The notes: a model not told the origin generated them from the sequence alone. A stretch of DNA of 54,745 nucleotides from Bernardetia sp. (GCA_020630575.1 JAHDBD010000030.1:1-54745), one strand, 5' to 3'. Numbered from the stretch's first letter, positions 43,119 to 52,100 are shown. Numbers and translations: made by a program.

Positions 43119-45653
43119 TTATTCCTCTGTCTTTTTCGTTTTTTGCTTTTTGATTTTGACAGTTAGTTCTGGCTCGCCTTCTTTGTGGTCTGCCATTAGC
43201 GTATCGCCTTCCTGTACTTCGCCTTTCAAAAGCTCCTCTGCAACTGGGTCTTCCAAATATTTTTGGATAGCTCGGTTGAGTGGTCTTGCTCCATACTGTT
43301 TGTCAAATCCTTTTTCTGATAAAAAGTCTTTTGCAGCTTCTGTAAGCTCAACTTCATAACCCAAAAGTTTGATACGATGGAATAATTTACCCAAAGAAAT
43401 ATCAATAATTTTGTGAATATGTTCTCTTTCAAGAGAATTAAAGACAATTACATCATCCAAACGATTCAAAAACTCTGGCGAGAATGCTTTCTTGAGTGCT
43501 TTTTGGATTGTATCTTTCATTACTTCGTCGCCTACTTCTTGTTTCGCTTGCGTAGAAAATCCTACACCTGCACCAAAATCTTTAAGCTGACGAACTCCAA
43601 TATTTGAAGTCATGATAATGATAGTATTTCTGAAATCTACTCTACGACCTAAGCCATCAGTAAGGATTCCATCATCCAAAACTTGTAATAAAATATTGAA
43701 AACATCTGGGTGTGCTTTCTCAATTTCATCAAGCAAAATAACACTGTAAGGCTTACGACGAACTTTTTCAGTAAGTTGTCCACCTTCTTCATAACCCACA
43801 TATCCTGGAGGCGCTCCTACCAAACGAGAGATAGAGAATTTCTCCATATACTCACTCATATCGATACGGATAAGCGCATCTGGACGGTCAAAAAGATAAG
43901 TAGCCAAAACTTTAGCCAATTCCGTTTTACCTACACCTGTTGGTCCTAAGAAAACAAACGAACCGATTGGTTTATTTGGATCTTTTAATCCTACACGAGT
44001 ACGCTGAATAGCTTTTGTAAGTTTTACGACAGCTTGGTCTTGTCCGATAACCTTTCCTGTCAAGGCTTCTTTCATTCCCAAAATTTTCTGTCCTTCGCTC
44101 TGTGTAATACGTTTTACTGGAATTCCTGTCATCATCGCAATCACTTCTCCGATGTTATCTTCTGTAACTGGATAAGTCATTTTGCGTGTTTCGTGTTCCC
44201 ACTTGTATTTTGCACGCTCTAATTTTTCAATTAGGCGTTTTTCTTTATCTCTAAGTTGTGCAGCCTCTTCGTATTTTTGGCTTTTGACAACTTGATTTTT
44301 TTCTACTTTTACGTCTTCGATATCAGCTTCTAGTTTCGTAATTTCTTCTGGAACGTGAATATTATTAATATGCACTCTTGCGCCAGCTTCATCCAAAACA
44401 TCAATCGCTTTATCAGGCAAGAAACGGTCTGTAATATAACGCTCTGAAAGTGTTACACAAGCTTTAATTGCTTCTTCATCATACTTTACGTGGTGATGAG
44501 ATTCATACTTATCTTTGATGTTTTCTAAGATTTGTACCGTTTCATCTACATCAGTAGGTTCAATCATAACCATTTGAAAACGACGAGCTAATGCACCATC
44601 TTTCTCAATATACTGACGATATTCGTCTAACGTCGTTGCACCTATACATTGTATTTCGCCACGAGCCAAAGCAGGTTTGAACATATTCGAAGCATCAAGC
44701 GAACCCGATGCGCCACCTGCGCCAACAATTGTATGAAGCTCATCAATGAAAAGAATAATATCTCTATTTTTTTCTAATTCACTCATAACAGCTTTCATAC
44801 GCTCTTCAAATTGTCCACGATATTTTGTGCCTGCAACAAGAGAAGCAAGGTCAAGAGTAACAACACGCTTACCAAACAAAATACGAGAAACTTTGCGTTG
44901 AACAATTCGAAGTGCTAAACCTTCGGCAATGGCAGTTTTACCAACCCCTGGTTCACCTATCAAAATAGGATTGTTTTTCTTACGACGAGAAAGAATTTGG
45001 GCTACACGCTCAATTTCTTTTTCACGCCCAATGATTGGGTCTAGTTTGTCATCTTCGGCAAGTTTTGTAAGGTCTCTACCAAAGTTGTCTAAAACGGGAG
45101 TACGTGATTTTTCGGTTGCTTTTCCTTGAGTTCCACCTGTTCCAGACGGTTCTCTTCCACCACCAAAAATACGTCCTTCATCATCATCATCTTCGGCAGC
45201 CGAAGTGATGGGTTTGTCTGTGTGATATTGGAGCATTTCTTTTACTACTTCGTAGGTAATATTAAATTTTTCTAAAATATGAGTAGCAATACTATCCTCA
45301 TCTCTCAAAATAGATAAAAGCAAATGTTCTGTTCCGATTAAATCAGCTTTAAAAATTTTTGCTTCTAAATAGGTGATTTTCAAGACTTTTTCAGCTTGAC
45401 GAGTAAGGGGAATATTGGCAAGATTGCGAACATTATATGTGGCTGTACCTTGTGAATGGCGTTCGATTTCAGCTTTTAATTCTTCAATCGTAACACCGAG
45501 TTTCTTTAAAATATTGATGGCACTTCCTTCTCCTTCTCGTATCATACCGAGCAATAGATGTTCTGTGCCTATATAATCATGTCCAAGCCTCAAAGCCTCT
45601 TCTCTAGCTAGAGAAATTACTTCTTTGACTCTGTCTGAAAATTTGGCTTCCAT
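43119..45653 (-). CDS. clpC: ATP-dependent Clp protease ATP-binding subunit ClpC
   Basis: A HSP100 unfoldase of 844 residues that feeds ClpP. The N-domain (about 1-150) has two repeats starting with [25 protein letters not shown]. The first AAA+ module has Walker [16 protein letters not shown] (about 235-249). A UVR-type coiled coil follows ([22 protein letters not shown], about 455-476). The second AAA+ module has [15 protein letters not shown] (about 570-584). An acidic, glycine-rich linker ([21 protein letters not shown]) separates the N-domain from AAA1. It stands alone with its own terminator. Confidence 0.96.
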   Translation of the reverse strand: MEAKFSDRVKEVISLAREEALRLGHDYIGTEHLLLGMIREGEGSAINILKKLGVTIEELKAEIERHSQGTATYNVRNLANIPLTRQAEKVLKITYLEAKIFKADLIGTEHLLLSILRDEDSIATHILEKFNITYEVVKEMLQYHTDKPITSAAEDDDDEGRIFGGGREPSGTGGTQGKATEKSRTPVLDNFGRDLTKLAEDDKLDPIIGREKEIERVAQILSRRKKNNPILIGEPGVGKTAIAEGLALRIVQRKVSRILFGKRVVTLDLASLVAGTKYRGQFEERMKAVMSELEKNRDIILFIDELHTIVGAGGASGSLDASNMFKPALARGEIQCIGATTLDEYRQYIEKDGALARRFQMVMIEPTDVDETVQILENIKDKYESHHHVKYDEEAIKACVTLSERYITDRFLPDKAIDVLDEAGARVHINNIHVPEEITKLEADIEDVKVEKNQVVKSQKYEEAAQLRDKEKRLIEKLERAKYKWEHETRKMTYPVTEDNIGEVIAMMTGIPVKRITQSEGQKILGMKEALTGKVIGQDQAVVKLTKAIQRTRVGLKDPNKPIGSFVFLGPTGVGKTELAKVLATYLFDRPDALIRIDMSEYMEKFSISRLVGAPPGYVGYEEGGQLTEKVRRKPYSVILLDEIEKAHPDVFNILLQVLDDGILTDGLGRRVDFRNTIIIMTSNIGVRQLKDFGAGVGFSTQAKQEVGDEVMKDTIQKALKKAFSPEFLNRLDDVIVFNSLEREHIHKIIDISLGKLFHRIKLLGYEVELTEAAKDFLSEKGFDKQYGARPLNRAIQKYLEDPVAEELLKGEVQEGDTLMADHKEGEPELTVKIKKQKTKKTEE

Positions 45654-45962
45654 AAGCAGGTTGTATATTGATTTAGTAAAATTATATCTTGATTGTTGTC
45701 TGATTTGCCAAATATTGTTTTATCTAAATAATTAAATAAAAAACTTTAGCTAATTTATTTCTTACTTTTATAAATAAGCAAAAAATATCTCTTATTTACA
45801 AGTTTGAACGGCTTAAAGCTATAAAATGTTTAGTTATATGGCTATCTAAGAAACTTCAATGATAAAAATTCCAAATTTTTAATAGAATTAACTTACTGAT
45901 TATCTTAGATTTAGTTTGAATCTAATCCTTTCTTTATTTAATTAGTAATTAATAATTTATAG
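45654..45962. other. 309-nt AT-rich gap upstream of clpC
   Basis: No gene, strong hairpin or clear TAnnTTTG element was found. It must hold the clpC promoter on the minus strand. Confidence 0.5.
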
Positions 45963-46628
45963 CTAACCATTTATAATTGAAGTAGCATTTGTTCCTTCAT
46001 TAAATAATAAATCCAAGATACTCAAATTGTTTTCAAAAGTAGAGTTACTTGATTTGTTTTCAGTAGTAGAACTATTACTTTCTTGTTCGTTATTTTCAAA
46101 CTTATTGCCAAATGTTTGATAATATTCTTGATGTGTAAAAATGGCAGGTTTTTTTGGCGAAATTATATTTCGCTTATCTAAAATTTTGTTACTAGGTTGT
46201 TTTTCAAAACTTTCTGTTTTTTCAAGTGGTATGGAAATACGTAGGAGTTTCTGACAGATAGTCAGAAGTTTGTAATTAAATTCCCATAAAAAAGTGGGAG
46301 GGTTTTCATAAATCGGTTCTAAAAAATCAGCATAATGAATAAAAAAAGGACTTTTACCATACGCAGATTTTATACTTTGCCAGTGCTGACGATTCCAATC
46401 TGTCGAATAATCAATCTTTACTTCTGTAATCAGTGTTTTTTGACTTCCTTTCTGTACAGGAACAGTTAGAGCTAATCTACCATTTGCACCCAAAATATAG
46501 GCACGATTACGATAGCTTTGTTTATTAAAATTTTCTTTGGCTTCTAAAATTACTGTATCAGCTTTTAAAAGTGTTTTCCAATAATCTAAGCTAGGTAGAT
46601 AATGAAGTTCTATTAGAGTTTTTGTCAT
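45963..46628 (-). CDS. WbqC family protein
   Basis: A protein of 221 residues. LHYLPSLDYWKTLLKADTVILE, NFNKQSYRNRAYILGANGRLALTVPVQKGS and WNRQHWQSIKSAYGKSPFF are the diagnostic blocks of the WbqC family. The C-terminal ~70 residues are Asn/Ser/Glu-rich and probably disordered. Family members occur in O-antigen clusters and elsewhere in Bacteroidota. The biochemical role is not established; some are thought to take part in amino-sugar chemistry. It appears to be a single gene here. Confidence 0.85.
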   Translation of the reverse strand: MTKTLIELHYLPSLDYWKTLLKADTVILEAKENFNKQSYRNRAYILGANGRLALTVPVQKGSQKTLITEVKIDYSTDWNRQHWQSIKSAYGKSPFFIHYADFLEPIYENPPTFLWEFNYKLLTICQKLLRISIPLEKTESFEKQPSNKILDKRNIISPKKPAIFTHQEYYQTFGNKFENNEQESNSSTTENKSSNSTFENNLSILDLLFNEGTNATSIING

Positions 46629-46895
46629 TGAATTATAGAATGAATTATGTGCATTTTAAAAAGTAAAATTACGAATAAAAAGTCGCTCATTCTTAACTGG
46701 CTTGTAGCGAATAAAACTTTATACTACAATCAAAAAAAAAATGATAGTGTTGTAAAGAGTATGATAAGTTATTTTGTTGTTGGTGTCACTACACTAAAAT
46801 ATCAACAACGGCTTTTACTTTTACTCTCTAATAAACAAAATTCCTGTAGATAAACCCTATTTAAATTTAATAAATAGAGGAATTTTTCATAAAAA

Positions 46896-47087
46896 TTAAT
46901 CTAGTATTTTATCAATTTCCTTCATTAATGTATCTGTTTCAGATAAAGCAACGATTATTTTTTGATAGTGATTGATGTCCTCAAAAGTCAGTTTTCTATC
47001 TCTTCTATCTTTGAGCCACTTTTGAGCAGGTTGATAACCTCCAATATAAAACTCCCAAGCCTTAGCAGGAACATTATCGCATGTTGT
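46896..47087 (-). pseudogene. C-terminal remnant of a type IIG/ISP restriction-modification enzyme
   Basis: An open frame of 63 residues between two stops, without a start codon. It reads VPAKAWEFYIGGYQPAQKW, then LKDRRDRKLTFEDINHYQKI and SETDTLMKEIDKILD. This WxFYIGGYQPAQKWLKDR...EDIxHYxKI pattern is the usual last segment of large adenine-methyltransferase/restriction fusion enzymes. It lies 99 nt downstream of the PIN-like gene and in the order expected if the rest of the enzyme gene was lost. Confidence 0.75.
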
Positions 47088-47185
47088 TTAGTATATATAT
47101 GGTTTGACAATGGCATAAAATTTTTCTTCTTTGAAGATATTTGGCGATTTAAGAAAATAAAACTTTCAAAAAAAACATAACTATT

Positions 47186-48403
47186 CTAATAAATGAATTT
47201 TTGAACATTAATATCAAAACATAAAAGGAAAGGATAATTGTTCATAACTAGAGATAAGGTAATATCTTTATAACCATCATTAGCATACTTCCAAGTTCTA
47301 CCTCTCCACTCTTTTTTTTCTATTTCTTCAAAATCTTCGTTTGTAAATAAAAAATTATTATTAACATCCTTACCTAGTTCTTTACAAATGTTATTAACAA
47401 CATTAGTTATTTCAGTTTTAAATAAATTATAAGAAAAGTTTGCAATTTTCTTATAAAGCGTAACTTGATTATTTAATATATTATCTTGAGTTTGCATTCT
47501 ATCAAAATAATTTAAGACAGGAGGATTGAGTATATGGATGTTTACAGGTTCTCCATTGTCATCAAAATAACCTTTAAGTACCATACTTTTTTGTAACTGA
47601 TCGATTATATATTGAAGAAGTGTTTTATTTATACTTAATGAGAAAGTTTCAAACAACATTAAATTTAGCTCATTACTTGTATATACAGCAGTTTTTATAT
47701 CAAAAAAACCGTATAGCATTTTAGCTTTATAGCGAGTATTCTTATCTTCTACTACAAAAATATCACAATGAGCACCATAATATGCATGTAAAGCATCGAT
47801 GAGCATATTACTAAATTTTTTATCTCTTCTATAACCAATCAAATCTAGTTTCATAAAAGCATATAAAAATTTAGATTTTGTTGTTGCTTTATTTTCGCTA
47901 TTCAGAAAATTCTCTAAACTGATTCCAGATTTCTTTTCGAATTTTTCCTTAATCTCAAGAAAGGTATCTGCGTGATAACTATCATCAATTTTTAATTCTT
48001 TTATCGTTGAACTACGTAAATTTCTATATAAACTAGGGTCAGTTTTGTATTCATAAAGTAGCTTAAAAAAACCACTTAACTCATCATATAAATTATTATA
48101 CTTAGCTAAGTCCCTTACTGGTGAAAATTTATGTGTAATATTCTCTACTTCATTCTTGTTCAGATTACTAGGTATAGCTTTCATGAGATTTATAAAATCT
48201 TTCTGTAAAGCATCTATTTCAGCATCACCAGTATCAGAAAATATGTTACCTAAACCATTTTTATATTCATCATGTACTTCTTCTCTTATCACTACTTGCT
48301 CATATACTGAAGCTAATTGCTTTGTTACATATTCTATATAACCCTCTTTGTTATTTTTGTCATTGTAAATAATCATATTCCCTTGTGTAATTTCTTGTAA
48401 CAT
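47186..48403 (-). CDS. C-terminal part of a frameshifted PIN-like protein, unknown function
   Basis: A 405-residue frame beginning MLQEITQGNMIIYNDKN. No known domain is recognised. It is rich in Asn, Lys and Tyr and has a long helical middle. It follows directly on the PIN-like N-terminal frame at 48406-48603 in a different frame. Adding one nucleotide near 48406-48413 would join them as ...KKIPEI-LEMLQEITQGN..., about 470 residues, with the normal PIN-family continuation after the SPAHLQDL-like block. Start at 48403 may therefore be an internal Met. The shift may be a real mutation, a sequence error or, less likely, recoding. Confidence 0.68.
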   Translation of the reverse strand: MLQEITQGNMIIYNDKNNKEGYIEYVTKQLASVYEQVVIREEVHDEYKNGLGNIFSDTGDAEIDALQKDFINLMKAIPSNLNKNEVENITHKFSPVRDLAKYNNLYDELSGFFKLLYEYKTDPSLYRNLRSSTIKELKIDDSYHADTFLEIKEKFEKKSGISLENFLNSENKATTKSKFLYAFMKLDLIGYRRDKKFSNMLIDALHAYYGAHCDIFVVEDKNTRYKAKMLYGFFDIKTAVYTSNELNLMLFETFSLSINKTLLQYIIDQLQKSMVLKGYFDDNGEPVNIHILNPPVLNYFDRMQTQDNILNNQVTLYKKIANFSYNLFKTEITNVVNNICKELGKDVNNNFLFTNEDFEEIEKKEWRGRTWKYANDGYKDITLSLVMNNYPFLLCFDINVQKFIY

Positions 48404-48405
48404 CT

Positions 48406-48603
48406 CTAAATTTCAGGTATCTTCTTCTGGCCCTTTTCAGAGAAACGACTTTGAGCTAAATCTTGAAGGTGTGCTGGAGTACAAGGAACTAATATTTGAT
48501 TAGAATATTTTAGTAAGTTTTTATAGAGTAGAGAGTAGAGAGGTGTATCTTGTTTGTTATATAGATATGAAAAAATATTCCAGTCTAAATATATTCTAAT
48601 CAT
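48406..48603 (-). CDS. N-terminal PIN-like domain fragment (same gene, other frame)
   Basis: A frame of 65 residues starting MIRIYLDWNIFSYLYNKQ. The LDWNIFSYL block resembles the first acidic strand (metal-binding Asp) of PIN-like nuclease domains, and VPCTPAHLQDLAQSR matches the second conserved block with another acidic residue. The frame then hits TAG at 48406-48408. The start ATG overlaps the TGA of the upstream 39-residue frame as ATGA, so translation is probably coupled. It reads as the beginning of the 405-residue gene that follows in another frame. Confidence 0.66.
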   Translation of the reverse strand: MIRIYLDWNIFSYLYNKQDTPLYSLLYKNLLKYSNQILVPCTPAHLQDLAQSRFSEKGQKKIPEI

Positions 48604-48719
48604 TCTTGAGAAAGTTGATTTTTTAAAAGTGTTTGTAAATCTCCTCTAAATGTATGTTCAGTAGCATTTCCGAGTTGAAAATGCTGATTGATTTTGTTGA
48701 TGTATTCGTCTAAAGTCAT
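48600..48719 (-). pseudogene. N-terminal remnant of a type IIG/ISP restriction-modification enzyme (39 codons)
   Basis: A frame with its own ATG reading MTLDEYINKINQHFQLGNAT followed by EHTFRGDLQTLLK. This is the standard N-terminus of large restriction-modification fusion enzymes (NATEHxxRGDLQxLL, normally followed by a nuclease domain). It ends after 39 codons at a TGA overlapping the PIN-like start. The C-terminal piece of the same enzyme family lies at 46896-47087 on the same strand. It may still be translated as a short leader. Confidence 0.76.
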
Positions 48720-48769
48720 TGTGTTGTGTTTAAAATGATAATCCATTTAGTGAGCTGCACAATAAATAC

Positions 48770-48807
48770 AAAAAAAGTAAGAGTTTTTACCCTTACTTTC
48801 TTTTTTT
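48770..48807. terminator. Bidirectional hairpin terminator upstream of the R-M remnant
   Basis: An 8-pair stem AAAGTAAG/CTTACTTT with T7 on both strands outside the stem. It insulates the PIN-like locus from the element to its right. Confidence 0.75.
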
Positions 48808-48914
48808 CAAACTCTTTTGATATAAACTCATAAAACAACCAATATCACTAATAGGGTTATTATACAAATGAAATACAAATTGTATATATTTGTAAAAACT
48901 CCCTTTATTCTAGT

Positions 48915-48947
48915 AAAGGCTAAGTATTTTGTGCTTAGCCTTTTTTT
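48915..48947 (+). terminator. Plus-strand intrinsic terminator
   Basis: A perfect 10-pair stem AAAGGCTAAG/CTTAGCCTTT with T7 on the plus strand. No convincing plus-strand gene lies upstream. Confidence 0.7.
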
Positions 48948-48988
48948 AGGCTTAAAATCTATTAATTTAAGGGATTAATAAGATTTTA

Positions 48989-49348
48989 TTAGGATTTATA
49001 TTTTTTAAACAACTCATCTAAACATTGCAAATTCATCCCAAATTGAGCTATTTCCTTTTTTGTGTTCTCAATTTCTTCTTCTGTAACTTCTCTTTCCTCT
49101 TGCAAGTTAAGTTTTTCAGATGCTTTATTTATATTGTCTCTTAAAATTAACTTGAGAACTGACCTAGTAGAATCAGGTATTTGGGATACAGTTTGTTCAT
49201 CTTCTTCTCGTTCACCTGCTCTCGTTGTATACTTATATAAGACTTCACTATCATCTTCAGTATAATAAAAAATGTATTCATATTGATTTATCTGGTCACA
49301 AACAGTAAACTTTCCACAAATGGTAATACGAGCATTTGAAATTGACAT
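48989..49348 (-). CDS. Small acidic protein of unknown function
   Basis: A protein of 119 residues, not recognised. The N-terminal half looks beta-rich (ARITICGKFTVCDQINQYEYIFYYTED). The second half is strongly charged and probably a coiled coil (SEKLNLQEEREVTEEEIENTKKEIAQFG). There is no signal peptide or transmembrane segment. It is isolated between terminators. It sits at the left edge of the putative integrative element, so it may be a cargo gene or the last host gene. Confidence 0.55.
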   Translation of the reverse strand: MSISNARITICGKFTVCDQINQYEYIFYYTEDDSEVLYKYTTRAGEREEDEQTVSQIPDSTRSVLKLILRDNINKASEKLNLQEEREVTEEEIENTKKEIAQFGMNLQCLDELFKKYKS

Positions 49349-49363
49349 ATGATAGAATTTTAA

Positions 49364-49576
49364 TTAAAAAAAAAGCTACACATTCTTTTAGAACATGTAG
49401 CTTAAAATGGGCGAACAGTGGGGAATTACCCAAAGCTAAAAATAGTAGTTTTAAATAAACACAATCAATGATGGTTTATAAATAATCTCGAAAAGGCTAA
49501 ATAAGATTATCTCTTTATATTTTTTCTCTTCCAAACTAGCTAGTTAGATTAGAAGCACAGGATTTGATTTGTGTTT
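49364..49576 (-). ncRNA. Candidate small RNA (~210 nt)
   Basis: The minus strand has a TATATTTG -7 element (49583-49590) and, about 200 nt on, a strong terminator: a 13-position stem with 10 pairs (49373-49403) and a T9 run. Between them is no open frame, but there are a perfect AACTAG/CTAGTT palindrome, a 7-pair ATAATCT/AGATTAT stem and a G+C-rich GGGTAATTCCCC...GCCC stretch. It could alternatively be the 3' leader of the XRE transcript. The -33 element is not clear. Confidence 0.35.
49373..49403 (-). terminator. Intrinsic terminator
   Basis: Hairpin AAGCTACA...TGTAGCTT with T9 on the minus strand. It ends transcripts from the XRE gene and/or the candidate small RNA. Confidence 0.75.
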
Positions 49577-49708
49577 GAAGGTCAAATATACGATTTTGTC
49601 TTGATTAATAAAATTATTAAACAGTTTAATACGCTTATTAAAACCTTTAATTATAGAGTTGTAGAATGCTGGAAATCTAAAAACACACGATTTGAAAAGA
49701 AAAATCGG

Positions 49709-50170
49709 CTATTTTTTATTCTCTAGCGCAGCTATTTTTTCTTTTAGTAGCAGTATCGTTTCTTCTTGAGCCTTTACAGTTTTTGTCAAATAATCATTTT
49801 TTTCCTCCAGTTCAGTAACATATTTTTCTGCCATTTCTCTTTCAAAATCAATTACCATTTCATCTCTCACGTAGGTTTCCTCAAAATAATCACGGATTAT
49901 AGGTTCTATTTCTTCTATATCAAAATTCAGAAATTCAGCTACTTTAATCAGCCTTTTATTTTTTATAGTAACATTTTTTGATTCCATTTTACTATACGTG
50001 TTTTGACTAACATTTAAGTAATCAGCTAACTGTTGCTGAGTTACTTCCCTTAATAAACGTATTTCACGTATAATATTGCCATAAGGAACAGGTAATGCCT
50101 TATCATAAGGCTTTTTTTTATAGTACTCTATTGCAGCTTTGAGTACTGTTTTGCGTAAATAACTATCCAT
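49709..50170 (-). CDS. XRE-family transcriptional regulator
   Basis: A protein of 153 residues. The HTH domain (about 28-85) has the core EVTQQQLADYLNVSQNTYSKMES. The C-terminal 60 residues (EREMAEKYVTELEEKNDYL...KEKIAALENKK) form a predicted coiled coil for dimerisation. It is divergent from a small HTH protein gene, and the 200-nt spacer has repeated GTTAATTA words, the layout of a repressor/regulator switch in mobile elements. It probably represses the element's plus-strand genes. Confidence 0.82.
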   Translation of the reverse strand: MDSYLRKTVLKAAIEYYKKKPYDKALPVPYGNIIREIRLLREVTQQQLADYLNVSQNTYSKMESKNVTIKNKRLIKVAEFLNFDIEEIEPIIRDYFEETYVRDEMVIDFEREMAEKYVTELEEKNDYLTKTVKAQEETILLLKEKIAALENKK

Positions 50171-50270
50171 TTTACACAGGGGTTTTAGTTAAAAATAAAA
50201 CGTAAATGTAATGAATAAATAAAACAAACTCATACGTCAAACAAATTATAGGTTTTTAATCTTTTTAATA

Positions 50271-50288
50271 GTTAATTAGTGTTAATTA
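50271..50288. promoter_or_regulatory. Candidate operator: GTTAATTA direct repeats
   Basis: Two copies of GTTAATTA 10 bp apart, one helical turn, between the divergent XRE and HTH genes. Confidence 0.35.
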
Positions 50289-50371
50289 TAGTGTTTTAAA
50301 CTTAATTATTCAAATTATTATATCTATCATTGTGGAAACAAAACACTCACATATCAAAACTAATCCTTTTT

Positions 50372-50611
50372 ATGAACAGAATAAACGAGATTATAAAGGC
50401 AAATGAAGAGCAGACAAAAACGACTTTCAAACCTACTTTAGACTTTTTTAAATTTATCGGCATCGGTCGTAAGCGTTTTTACCAATTAGTAAGAAATGAA
50501 GTAAGTCCCACATTTGCCGAAATGCAAAAACTAGCTGAATATTTTGGTATTCATATTTTAGAATTACACGATTCTACGATTGAATATTTACCAAGAGATT
50601 CCGTTGCATAA
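50372..50611 (+). CDS. Small HTH DNA-binding protein (Cro/excisionase-like)
   Basis: A protein of 79 residues. ATG 50372 (MNRINEIIKANEEQTKTTF) is chosen over a TTG at 50330. The helix-turn-helix region is LDFFKFIGIGRKRFYQLVRNEVSPTFAEMQKLAEYFGI, which resembles XRE/Cro or MerR-type small regulators. Positioned divergently from the XRE repressor and upstream of the integrase, it may be the opposing regulator or an excision factor. A hairpin follows its stop. Confidence 0.68.
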   Translation: MNRINEIIKANEEQTKTTFKPTLDFFKFIGIGRKRFYQLVRNEVSPTFAEMQKLAEYFGIHILELHDSTIEYLPRDSVA

Positions 50612-50645
50612 CTCTTCATCCTCAAACTATAATTATTTATGAACA

Positions 50646-50673
50646 AACTGCTTATGTTACAGCGTAAGCAGTT
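50646..50673 (+). terminator. Hairpin after the small HTH gene
   Basis: A perfect 9-pair stem AACTGCTTA/TAAGCAGTT, extendable by two pairs, 34 nt after the stop. A moderate T-rich tract (CCTTTTTTATC) follows 10 nt on. Confidence 0.55.
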
Positions 50674-50691
50674 ATTAATCCTTTTTTATCA

Positions 50692-50853
50692 ATGAAAAAA
50701 TTAAAACGTCTTTTAATCCTTTTTCTTTTTCTGTATGTGATTTATGCTATACAGAACACACAATTTAATCCTTTCGTATGGTCTGACTTTGTAAGAGTAG
50801 ATTTTACATTATGGTTCTTCTTATTTGGCTCTCTTGCCCTTATAACAGATTAG
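50692..50853 (+). CDS. 53-residue small membrane protein
   Basis: An open frame starting MKKLKRLLILFLFLYVIYAI and ending GSLALITD. It has two hydrophobic segments (about 6-20 and 38-51) joined by a short polar loop, with a positive N-terminus. It lies between the HTH gene hairpin and the integrase, which starts 33 nt after its stop. Small two-segment membrane proteins of this kind on mobile elements can be toxins or holin-like, but no family is recognised. Confidence 0.55.
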   Translation: MKKLKRLLILFLFLYVIYAIQNTQFNPFVWSDFVRVDFTLWFFLFGSLALITD

Positions 50854-50886
50854 AAAATAACTTTTTATTTATAACTCAAAACAAAA

Positions 50887-51822
50887 ATGTTGAAAGAACA
50901 GCAATTTCAGTTAGAAAGTCCCTCAAACTTGTTAGAAGGCATTAAATGGTTTGTAGCTCACAAAACCAAACTCAACGGACACCGAACAGATGAGCGTGTT
51001 AAATCAGCATCTAATGTTCTATCAAGCACTATCAAAAAAATGGAAATTGGAGTAATGCCTATTCAGAATGTAAATGCTGGAGTTATTACTCAAATTTTGG
51101 TCAGAACCAAAAAAGATAGAGGTTTTGGCAATAAGCGTTTTAATGATTTGCATTCATTTCTAAATACGTGTTTTAGGGAGTTTTATAAGAATGATTGGAT
51201 ACGTAAAAATCCACTTATCAACGTGGACAGAATGCGAAAAGAAGATGCAGAATTACACGTTCCCTATACTGAAAATGAGTATGAGCATATCAAAAGCTAT
51301 TTGATAGAAAATGAGCCTTTTTTATGGTCTTTCATTGAGTTTATGTGTTTTACTGGATTACGTCCTAATGAAATCCGACAGCTTACCGTAGGGGATATTG
51401 ATACAGAAAACTGGAAAGTTAGACTAAGAAGTAGCATCGCCAAAACTGGAAAAGAAAGGATTATCAATATACGTCCCGAATACCAACCTGTTATCCAAGA
51501 ATGGAACTTAAATTTTTTTTCTAAAAAATATTTTTTGTTTTCCAATAAATCAAAAGGAATAGGTAGTAGAATGGCAGGGAAGAATACTTTCTCTATGTTA
51601 TTTTTTGAACATCGTCCTTCTATCAATGTAACTGAAAATCATACTCTATACGGTTTTAGGCATACAATGGCGTTGCGAATTTTGGAGGAAAATAACAACA
51701 ATCTAAAGAAGGTTCAGAAGTATTTGGGACACACCTCACTAAAAGCAACTTTCAACTATCTACAAAAGGCGTATGCACGAAATTTAGTTGATGATAGTGT
51801 TACAAATTTTCCAAGTATTTGA
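50887..51822 (+). CDS. Tyrosine recombinase / integrase
   Basis: A protein of 311 residues with a SAM-like core-binding domain (about 10-115) and a catalytic domain. Catalytic residues: R159 in FTGLRPNEIRQL, the beta-hairpin lysine about K187 in AKTGKE, R258 in LYGFRHTMALRI (the usual HxxR histidine position is Tyr, as in many Bacteroidota integrases), H282 in KYLGHTS and the nucleophile Y291 in KATFNYLQ. It probably integrates and excises the surrounding element. The attachment site is not identified, because the right end lies outside the window. Confidence 0.9.
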   Translation: MLKEQQFQLESPSNLLEGIKWFVAHKTKLNGHRTDERVKSASNVLSSTIKKMEIGVMPIQNVNAGVITQILVRTKKDRGFGNKRFNDLHSFLNTCFREFYKNDWIRKNPLINVDRMRKEDAELHVPYTENEYEHIKSYLIENEPFLWSFIEFMCFTGLRPNEIRQLTVGDIDTENWKVRLRSSIAKTGKERIINIRPEYQPVIQEWNLNFFSKKYFLFSNKSKGIGSRMAGKNTFSMLFFEHRPSINVTENHTLYGFRHTMALRILEENNNNLKKVQKYLGHTSLKATFNYLQKAYARNLVDDSVTNFPSI

Positions 51823-52100
51823 AGTAAGAAAACATACTAAAAAGAACTACCTAAAAAACAGCTACTTTTTAGAATATGCCTTTAAGATAGTTTAAACGCA
51901 TTTTTTGAATTTTGTCATGCGTTCAGCTCGTGCTGCTCCTGTTCTCATCAAAATTTTTTCCTTGTGTAAGAAATTATCAAAATTGTTTAATTAATCCTCA
52001 AACATCTATACGGTTTCCTTCTACAAAATGACTTTGAAAAGTTACAGCTTTCTAAGTGATTGAAGGAAACCATTTATTAATCTTCAAACATCAATTAATT
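51823..52100. other. Integrase to 128-residue gene spacer with leader repeats and hairpin
   Basis: Contains two near-copies of TTAATCCTCAAACATC (51991-52009 and 52077-52095) and an inverted repeat GGTTTCCTTC/GAAGGAAACC (52012-52021 with 52062-52071) around a 40-nt loop. A G+C-richer stretch near 51915-51955 reads on the minus strand as a peptide tail (see findings). Confidence 0.5.

Noticed and set aside
46647..46853. 68-codon plus-strand open frame
   Set aside because: Low-complexity composition and no family signal; it lies next to a pseudogene remnant.
48406..48413. Programmed -1 frameshift at AAATTTA
   Set aside because: The heptamer is not in the A-AAT-TTA phase relative to the incoming frame, so a mutation or error is likelier.
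48868..48975. 35-codon plus-strand open frame starting MKYKLYIFVKTP
   Set aside because: It runs through the plus-strand terminator hairpin, which a real gene would not do.
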